Shown piece by piece: positions 7,977 to 12,670 of a stretch of DNA of 12,670 nucleotides. A program made the translations under genes and the position numbers. The notes below the pieces were generated by a model that saw only the letters and a program-made list of their open reading frames with translations, had not been told where the DNA came from and ran no database searches. The DNA is taken from assembly GCA_012512545.1 (NCBI GenBank), contig JAAZDZ010000392.1, forward strand, positions 1 through 12,670. Direction: 5' to 3'. The first letter of the stretch is position 1. Every line of letters starts with the position of its first letter. Origin of the DNA: Alcaligenaceae bacterium (GTDB taxonomy: Bacteria; Pseudomonadota; Gammaproteobacteria; Burkholderiales; Burkholderiaceae_B).

Positions 7977-8969
7977 TCATCCCCCTGTCTGCGACATCAG
8001 GCGCACAATGCGCCGGGGTGCTGAATTGAACTCATGACGCTCGGGCTTGGCCGCGATACCGGCCAATATATGTTGCGTCAACGTATCGTCGTCGGCCCCC
8101 TGGCGCATCAAGCTGCCGAGCGGCACCTGATGTTCATGTCCCAGGCACAGGTACAGCGTGCCGTCTGCCGTCAGGCGCACACGATTGCAGCTGGCGCAGA
8201 AGTGGCGCGACATGGGCGTGATCACCCCCAATGCAGGCACGCCGCCTGCCGACCAGTAACGGGCTGGCCCGCCATCGCCGGTATCCAGGGCAGGCACCAG
8301 GCCAAAGCGCGCAGCGATCTTCTCACCCAGGAGGGAAAGATTCGCTGGTTGAAAATTTTGCGCGGCGCCACCCATGGGCATGGTTTCGATCAGGCGAAGA
8401 ATGAAGCCATGCGCCAAGGTATAGCCCAGCAGCCGGACCATCTCCGCTTCGGGCGTATCGGCGTGCACCACGCAATTGAGCTTGATGGGTGAGAACCCCA
8501 CGCGCCCGGCTTCTTCCAGCCCGGCCAGCACATCGCGCAGGCAGTCGCGCCCGGTAATCTGCCTGAACCGCGCGGCATCCAGGGAATCCAGACTCACATT
8601 GAGCCGCCCCACGCCCGCCGCTTTCAGGGCGGCGGCATGGCGCGCCAGCATCGTGCCGTTGGTTGAAAGCGATAAATCCTGGATGCCCGGAATATTGGTA
8701 ATGCGGCCCGCCAGTTCGGCCAGCCCCCGGCGTGTCAGCGGCTCACCGCCCGTCAGCCGCACTTTTCTGACCCCCAATCGGGCGAACAGACTGATCAAGC
8801 GCGCCATCTCGTCGTGGCTCAGCCAGTTGGCAGGTTCTTCAAAACCCTTGAAATCTTTGGGAATGCAGTAGTTGCACCGGAGATCGCAACGGTCGGTAAC
8901 CGATACGCGCAAGTAGACAATGTGGCGTCCAAAGCCATCTATCAGCGCAGAAGGAAGGGGCGGCTTCAT
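7977..8969 (-). CDS. moaA: GTP 3',8-cyclase MoaA, molybdenum cofactor biosynthesis
   Basis: Radical SAM enzyme of 330 residues that, with MoaC, converts GTP to cyclic pyranopterin monophosphate, the first step of molybdenum cofactor synthesis. The SAM-binding cluster ligands are C28, C32 and C35 (TDRCDLRCNYC). The second 4Fe-4S cluster is bound by C258, C261 and C275 (C-x2-C-x13-C). LTGGEPL and STNG are the usual SAM-contact motifs, and the protein ends TGG, the double-glycine tail that is essential in MoaA. The ATG overlaps the parvulin stop by four bases (ATGA, 8966-8969), with GAGGTG six bases upstream. No other moa genes are in the window, so this is an operon-borne copy serving nitrate reductase, as moaA1 after narGHJI does in Pseudomonas aeruginosa. 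A second housekeeping moaA elsewhere is likely but not visible. Confidence 0.95.
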   Translation of the reverse strand: MKPPLPSALIDGFGRHIVYLRVSVTDRCDLRCNYCIPKDFKGFEEPANWLSHDEMARLISLFARLGVRKVRLTGGEPLTRRGLAELAGRITNIPGIQDLSLSTNGTMLARHAAALKAAGVGRLNVSLDSLDAARFRQITGRDCLRDVLAGLEEAGRVGFSPIKLNCVVHADTPEAEMVRLLGYTLAHGFILRLIETMPMGGAAQNFQPANLSLLGEKIAARFGLVPALDTGDGGPARYWSAGGVPALGVITPMSRHFCASCNRVRLTADGTLYLCLGHEHQVPLGSLMRQGADDDTLTQHILAGIAAKPERHEFNSAPRRIVRLMSQTGG

Positions 8970-9733
8970 AGATGCACCTCTTCGGCCATGACCCGTTCCT
9001 GATTCATGCCAACATCCAGATCAATGCCTTCTATGCGGGCGCCTGCCAGCAGAATCTTGATGTACTGGCGCCAGGCGGTATCCCGGCCCATGGCTTGCAG
9101 AACATCGGCAATGTCCTGCGCCACAGCTTCATAGGGCTGCAGCCGCCCCGCCACCGCATGCGTCACCCTGACAATATGCAGGCCATGCCGGCTGTGAACC
9201 AGCTTGGGATGCACCGTACCGGCCTGCACTGCGAAGATCGCCCGTTCAAATTCAGGAACCATGCTTCCCATGGTTACCTGCCCCAGGCTGCCGTCCAGCG
9301 CTGCCGAAGGACAGTTGGAATACTGGCGCGCAAGCCTGCCGAAATCCGCTGGTGTCTGCAGCGCCTGCTTAAGAACATCTTCCGCCAGCAGACGCAGGGC
9401 GGGCAGATCAACCTGAGGCGTGACCTGAAACAGAATATGCTCCGCCTGCACACAGCCCCCCGCAGTAAACCGCCCGGGATTGGCGTCATAGAAACGGCGG
9501 CAGGCTGCATCATCAGGCTGCGGGCTGGGCGCCTGCGTTGCCAGCAGCGCTGATACGGCCTCCTCTTCGTTGCGGGTGTCCATTCCCAGACGCTGTGCTT
9601 CGTCCAGCAGCACCCGCCGCAGAATGCGCGTCATCACTGCGTTGTGCAAAGGCGCATCGCTGTCCTGGTGCCAGGGAAGCTCGTTTTCGACTTCGGCATC
9701 GCTCAGTTCGACGCCATTGATGCTGATGGACAT
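8966..9733 (-). CDS. Cytoplasmic parvulin-type peptidyl-prolyl isomerase of the nar operon
   Basis: Peptidyl-prolyl cis-trans isomerase of the PpiC/NifM type, 255 residues from the chosen start. The parvulin domain is at about 96-192: AEHILFQV, FGRLARQYSNCPSA, DGSLGQVTMGSMVPEFERAIFAV and HSRHGLHIVRV are its usual blocks. The N-terminal 90 residues are helical, resembling the NifM/SurA-like chaperone arm. There is no signal peptide or membrane segment, so it acts in the cytoplasm, probably helping to fold or mature the nitrate reductase subunits; that role is inferred from position. The ATG at 9733 is chosen because AGGAGA (9739-9744) precedes it. A longer frame to 9796 would add 21 unlikely residues and run into narI. 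It starts 38 bases after narI and overlaps moaA by four bases. P. aeruginosa has the same gene between narI and moaA1. Confidence 0.9.
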   Translation of the reverse strand: MSISINGVELSDAEVENELPWHQDSDAPLHNAVMTRILRRVLLDEAQRLGMDTRNEEEAVSALLATQAPSPQPDDAACRRFYDANPGRFTAGGCVQAEHILFQVTPQVDLPALRLLAEDVLKQALQTPADFGRLARQYSNCPSAALDGSLGQVTMGSMVPEFERAIFAVQAGTVHPKLVHSRHGLHIVRVTHAVAGRLQPYEAVAQDIADVLQAMGRDTAWRQYIKILLAGARIEGIDLDVGMNQERVMAEEVHL

Positions 9734-9738
9734 GATGT

Positions 9739-9744
9739 TCTCCT
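9739..9744 (-). promoter_or_regulatory. Ribosome binding site fixing the parvulin start
   Basis: On the minus strand AGGAGA sits five bases before the ATG at 9733. It supports this start over the upstream in-frame ATG at 9796, which lies inside narI. Confidence 0.8.
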
Positions 9745-9771
9745 GGTCATGCAAGAATAGGGATGGCCTGA

Positions 9772-10455
9772 TTAACGGGGGCGCACCAGTTGCCACGCCC
9801 GGCCCAGATACGTCACGGCTGCAAAGCCGCTCCAGACATGCACCAGACGCGTAAACGGGAAGATGACGAACACGCTCATGCCCATGAACAGATGCGCTTT
9901 GAACAGCCAGGGCGCGTCAGCCAGGAACTGGGCGGCGCCAGAGCGGAAAGTCACGATGTGCTGCGCCCACTGCATCAGTTCGCCCATCAGCGCGCCATCG
10001 GTATGACTTGCCGACACCCATATGGTTGAAAGGCCCAGCAGCAGTGTCGCCAGCAGCCACCACAGCAACAGCATGTCGCCCTTGCGGGTCGTGGCAATGA
10101 TGCGCGGGTCGGACAAACGGCGCTGCAGAAGAATCAGCAGCCCGATCAGGCATAAAGCCCCCATCACGCCACCGGCCACCATGGCCACAACCTGCTTGGT
10201 GCCTTGGGAAATACCCAGCATGTGCCAGACAGCAGCAGGGGTAAGCAGGCCGACAAAATGACCAAAGAACAGCCCCAGTATGCCGATGTGAAAACAGATG
10301 CTGCCGATACGCAGCTGGCCACTGCGCAGCAATTGGGAACTGTCTGTTTTCCACGTATATTGCTCGCGCTCGAAACGCAGCAGGCTGCCCGCGAAGAATA
10401 TAGTCAGTGCGATATAGGGATAAATGCCGAACAGAAATTGGTTGAATCCGCTCAT
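9772..10455 (-). CDS. narI: Respiratory nitrate reductase gamma subunit, cytochrome b
   Basis: Integral-membrane dihaem cytochrome b of 227 residues that takes electrons from quinol at the periplasmic side and passes them to NarH and NarG. Five hydrophobic segments are visible, and the four haem histidines align with E. coli NarI: H56 and H66 (FHIGILGLFFGH), H188 (FKAHLFMG) and H206 (RLVHVWS). IYPYIA near the start and LTPAAVWHMLGI are further family matches, and the length fits the 225-residue E. coli protein. The ATG at 10455 is chosen because GGAGA (10463-10467) lies seven bases upstream. A TTG at 10476 overlapping the narJ stop would add seven residues without any better signal. The gap to narJ is 17 bases. 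Confidence 0.96.
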   Translation of the reverse strand: MSGFNQFLFGIYPYIALTIFFAGSLLRFEREQYTWKTDSSQLLRSGQLRIGSICFHIGILGLFFGHFVGLLTPAAVWHMLGISQGTKQVVAMVAGGVMGALCLIGLLILLQRRLSDPRIIATTRKGDMLLLWWLLATLLLGLSTIWVSASHTDGALMGELMQWAQHIVTFRSGAAQFLADAPWLFKAHLFMGMSVFVIFPFTRLVHVWSGFAAVTYLGRAWQLVRPR

Positions 10456-10462
10456 GATGGTT

Positions 10463-10467
10463 TCTCC
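10463..10467 (-). promoter_or_regulatory. Ribosome binding site fixing the narI start
   Basis: GGAGA on the minus strand, seven bases before the ATG at 10455. It decides for this ATG over the in-frame TTG at 10476, because the resulting N terminus aligns with known NarI proteins. Confidence 0.75.
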
Positions 10468-10472
10468 AGAAC

Positions 10473-11111
10473 TCAACGAGGCACGCCGCCAGGGTAAAAG
10501 CGCAGGGGTTGGGTATCGCCCATGCGAGGCTTGAGCAAGGGTTCGACGCCATCCGCCCCGACACCGAAGATTTCCATTGCTTCGTCCATGTCACGCACGG
10601 GCGGCGGCAGTTGTTCGCGGGGCGTGACAGTCGCCTGACCCCGGATGACGGCAAACGCGGCGGCATAGGGGGTATCTGCCTGGGCCAGCCTTGAACCAAT
10701 GGCGGCCAGAACATGAATGGCGTCATCCAGAAGCGCTTGCGCTCTATCCGCTTCCACCAGGCTGAGGAATTCCAGAAACAGCGGAACATGATCGGGCAGC
10801 TCGGACACCGAAGGCTCGAAACCCTGGTCCCGATACGTCTGCAGTAAATCGACCATGGCCTGACCGCGATCCCGGCTTTCACCATGCACATGCTCGAACA
10901 GGTGCAAGGAATGCGAAGGGTTGCGGTCGAAGGTGGCGACATAGATTTCCTGCGCCTCAATCAAAGTGTGTGTTTCCAGGTGAGCCAGCAGGGGTTCAAG
11001 CTGCTGGTACTGCGCCGGATAATCGCCCAGCGCCAGGCGTATCTCGGGCAGCGCCTCCAGCAGGTCGTCCTGGGGATAACACAGCAAGGTGGAAAGTATG
11101 CGGTAAATCAT
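10473..11111 (-). CDS. narJ: Nitrate reductase molybdenum cofactor assembly chaperone
   Basis: System-specific chaperone of the NarJ/TorD family, 212 residues, cytoplasmic and helical. It binds the apo form of NarG and holds it until molybdenum cofactor and iron-sulfur cluster are inserted and the complex docks on NarI; it is not part of the final enzyme. Typical blocks are LSTLLCYPQDDLLEAL at the start, EIYVATFDRNPSHSLHLFEHVHGESRDRGQAMVDL (about 95 bases' worth of signature around residues 55-89 with the FDR...LHLFEH core), and SELPDHVPLFLEFLS. The start overlaps the narH stop by four bases (ATGA, 11108-11111) and has a strong AGGAGG at 11119-11124, seven bases upstream. A little shorter than the 236-residue E. 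coli protein, which is normal variation at the C terminus. Confidence 0.95.
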   Translation of the reverse strand: MIYRILSTLLCYPQDDLLEALPEIRLALGDYPAQYQQLEPLLAHLETHTLIEAQEIYVATFDRNPSHSLHLFEHVHGESRDRGQAMVDLLQTYRDQGFEPSVSELPDHVPLFLEFLSLVEADRAQALLDDAIHVLAAIGSRLAQADTPYAAAFAVIRGQATVTPREQLPPPVRDMDEAMEIFGVGADGVEPLLKPRMGDTQPLRFYPGGVPR

Positions 11112-12670
11112 GTGTTTTCCTCCTGCCGAGGCCGCACCGTCGGCCCATCCCGACGTGATTTCGGCATATCCATGAAAATGGCGCTGCCCTGCGGCTTGCG
11201 CCCGAAGAGCGTGCCGTCCGACACCCCGCCCGAGCAGCCGTTACCAAAAGTGAAACCGCAACTGCCTTTCTCATTGAAAGCGTCTTCGACTTCTTCTTTA
11301 TGGCTGGAAGGCACCACAAAGCGATCTTCGTAATCGGCGATGGCCATGATGCGGTACATGTCCTGCACCGTGGCTTCATCCAGGCCAACCGCCTTCAGCG
11401 ATTCCAGATCCCGTTCGCCATGAACAGTTTCCTGCCGCTTGTAAGCGCGCATGGCCAGCAGGCGTTCCAGTGCCCGCACCACCGGCGCTTCTTTTCCGGC
11501 AGTCAGCAGATTGGCCAGATAACGCACGGGTATCCGCAGGCTGGAAACATCGGGAATGATGGAATGCCTGCCGACTGTCTTGTGCGGCATACGCCCGGTT
11601 TCGGCGGCCGACTGGATGGGCGACAGCGGCGGCACATACCAGACCATAGGCAAGGTGCGGTATTCAGGATGCAGCGGAAAGGCGACCTTCCATTCGCAGG
11701 CCATCTTGTAAACAGGTGACTGGCGGGCGGCTTCCAGCCAGGATTCGGGAATGCCCTGCTCGCGCGCCGCCGCAATCACTGCGGGATCGTGGGGGTCAAG
11801 AAACAGGTCAAGCTGAGCTTGATAGAGATCCTGTTCGTCGGCTGTCGAAGCTGCCGCCTCAATCTGGTCGGCGTCATACAGCATGACGCCCAGATAACGG
11901 ATACGCCCCACGCAGGTTTCAGAACACACAGTGGGCTGGCCTGATTCGATGCGCGGATAGCAGAAGGTGCATTTCTCCGCCTTGCCGCTGCTCCAGTTGT
12001 AGTAGATCTTCTTGTAGGGACAGCCGGAAATGCACATGCGCCAGCCACGGCATTTGTCCTGATCCACCAGCACAATGCCATCATCCTCGCGCTTGTAGAT
12101 TGAGCCCGACGGACAACTGGCCACACAGGTGGGGTTCAGGCAGTGCTCGCACAAGCGCGGCAGATACATCATGAAGGTGTTTTCAAAGGTGGAATACATC
12201 TCCTTCTGCACGCCTTCAAACAGCGCATCGCGGCTGCGGGAACTGAATTCACCCCCGAGGTCGTCCTCCCAGTTCGGCCCCCACTCGATTTTCTCCATCT
12301 TCTGGCCCGTCAGCACGGATACGGGCCGCGCAGTGGGCGGTGTTTCCGACAGAGGTGCAAAACGCAGGCGTTCGTAGTCGAAGGTGAACGGCTCGTAGTA
12401 GTCGTCAATCTGCGGCAGGTTCGGATTGGCGAACAAGTTGGCCAGAACGCGCAGTTTGCCGCCCTGGCGCGGCACCAGCCTGCCTGCCGCATTGCGTTGC
12501 CAGCCCCCCTTCCACTTGGCCTGATTCTCCCATTCCTTGGGATAGCCAATGCCTGGTTTTGTTTCTACATTGTTGAACCATGCATATTCAACGCCATCAC
12601 GGCTGGTCCAGACGTTCTTGCAGGTGACCGAACAAGTATGACAGCCGATGCACTTGTCCAGGTTCAGCAC
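11108..12670 (-). CDS. narH: Respiratory nitrate reductase beta subunit, 5' end outside window
   Basis: Iron-sulfur electron-transfer subunit linking NarI haems to the NarG active site on the cytoplasmic face. 521 codons including the stop are visible. The first visible codon is GTG, which is the valine of the conserved VLNLDKCIGCHTC, so only about nine residues are missing and the true start lies beyond the edge. Four cluster-binding cysteine groups are present: CIGCHTCSVTC (7-17), CEHCLNPTCVASC (174-186), CRGWRMCISGC (207-217), and CTFC (234-237) with C249 and C253. Tryptophan replaces one cysteine in CRGW, as in E. coli NarH, giving the 3Fe-4S cluster. The C-terminal block has CGFTFGNGC (471-479). 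Identity to the E. coli protein is high over the whole length. narG should lie immediately upstream, outside the window. Confidence 0.97.
   Translation of the reverse strand: MLNLDKCIGCHTCSVTCKNVWTSRDGVEYAWFNNVETKPGIGYPKEWENQAKWKGGWQRNAAGRLVPRQGGKLRVLANLFANPNLPQIDDYYEPFTFDYERLRFAPLSETPPTARPVSVLTGQKMEKIEWGPNWEDDLGGEFSSRSRDALFEGVQKEMYSTFENTFMMYLPRLCEHCLNPTCVASCPSGSIYKREDDGIVLVDQDKCRGWRMCISGCPYKKIYYNWSSGKAEKCTFCYPRIESGQPTVCSETCVGRIRYLGVMLYDADQIEAAASTADEQDLYQAQLDLFLDPHDPAVIAAAREQGIPESWLEAARQSPVYKMACEWKVAFPLHPEYRTLPMVWYVPPLSPIQSAAETGRMPHKTVGRHSIIPDVSSLRIPVRYLANLLTAGKEAPVVRALERLLAMRAYKRQETVHGERDLESLKAVGLDEATVQDMYRIMAIADYEDRFVVPSSHKEEVEDAFNEKGSCGFTFGNGCSGGVSDGTLFGRKPQGSAIFMDMPKSRRDGPTVRPRQEENT
11119..11124 (-). 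promoter_or_regulatory. Strong ribosome binding site for narJ
   Basis: A full AGGAGG on the minus strand, seven bases before the narJ ATG and inside the end of narH. With the ATGA overlap it suggests that narJ is translated both by re-initiation and independently. Confidence 0.75.

Noticed and set aside
7316..8029. Open frame of 237 codons antisense to the carbonic anhydrase
   Set aside because: It mirrors the third codon positions of a clearly conserved enzyme and resembles no known family.
9734..9796. Extended N terminus of the parvulin from an ATG at 9796
   Set aside because: It would overlap narI by 25 bases and add a non-conserved segment, whereas the ATG at 9733 has a good AGGAGA.
9917..10960. 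Long open frame of 347 codons on the minus strand across narJ and narI
   Set aside because: It lies in another frame of the same strand over two genes with firm protein matches, has Arg/Pro/Trp/Ser-rich low-quality composition and no ribosome binding site. It is open only because of high G+C codon usage.
12040..12060. Tryptophan in place of a cysteine in a NarH cluster motif (CRGWRMC) as a possible mutation
   Set aside because: The same substitution is standard in NarH and gives the 3Fe-4S cluster, so it is not unusual.
12668..12670. GTG at the window edge as the narH start codon
   Set aside because: In NarH this is the conserved internal valine just before LNLDKCIGCHTC; about nine more residues are expected upstream.

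Overview
The window looks like a chromosomal segment of a facultatively denitrifying or nitrate-respiring proteobacterium, most likely a betaproteobacterium of the Burkholderiales/Alcaligenaceae type. This assignment rests on the moderately high G+C content, the gene order narGHJI - parvulin - moaA, and the style of the aryl-alcohol dehydrogenase. It is inferred from gene content only and no species can be named.

Left part, plus strand, 1-4596: the 3' portion of a TonB-dependent outer-membrane receptor (start outside the window), a 116-base gap holding a hairpin and a sharp 16-base palindrome, a zinc NAD-dependent aryl/allyl-type alcohol dehydrogenase, and an aldehyde dehydrogenase with all catalytic residues. 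The two dehydrogenases form a short operon that would take a primary aromatic or terpenoid-like alcohol to the aldehyde and then the acid. Whether the receptor imports something for this pathway is unknown.

Right part, minus strand, 12670-4593, read right to left: narH (5' end outside the window), narJ, narI, a cytoplasmic parvulin-type prolyl isomerase, moaA, a beta-class carbonic anhydrase, and then narX and narL. The first six genes are almost gapless (4-base ATGA overlaps, or gaps of 4, 17 and 38 bases) and read as one nitrate reductase operon. It supplies the iron-sulfur subunit, the assembly chaperone, the cytochrome b subunit, a folding factor, the first molybdenum-cofactor enzyme and a carbonic anhydrase. 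After a 93-base gap with a candidate FNR/ANR-type promoter come narX and narL, the nitrate-sensing two-component pair, themselves joined by an ATGA overlap. narL ends tail to tail with the aldehyde dehydrogenase gene, their stop codons overlapping by four bases.

Eight of the nine genes have well-known families and all appear intact inside the window. I see no mobile element, CRISPR array, tRNA or rRNA. The most interesting points are the carbonic anhydrase embedded in the nitrate-respiration operon, the candidate oxygen-regulated promoter before narX, the palindromic operator candidate before the alcohol dehydrogenase, and the cysteine cluster in the NarX sensor core. I do not see a clearly undescribed system here.
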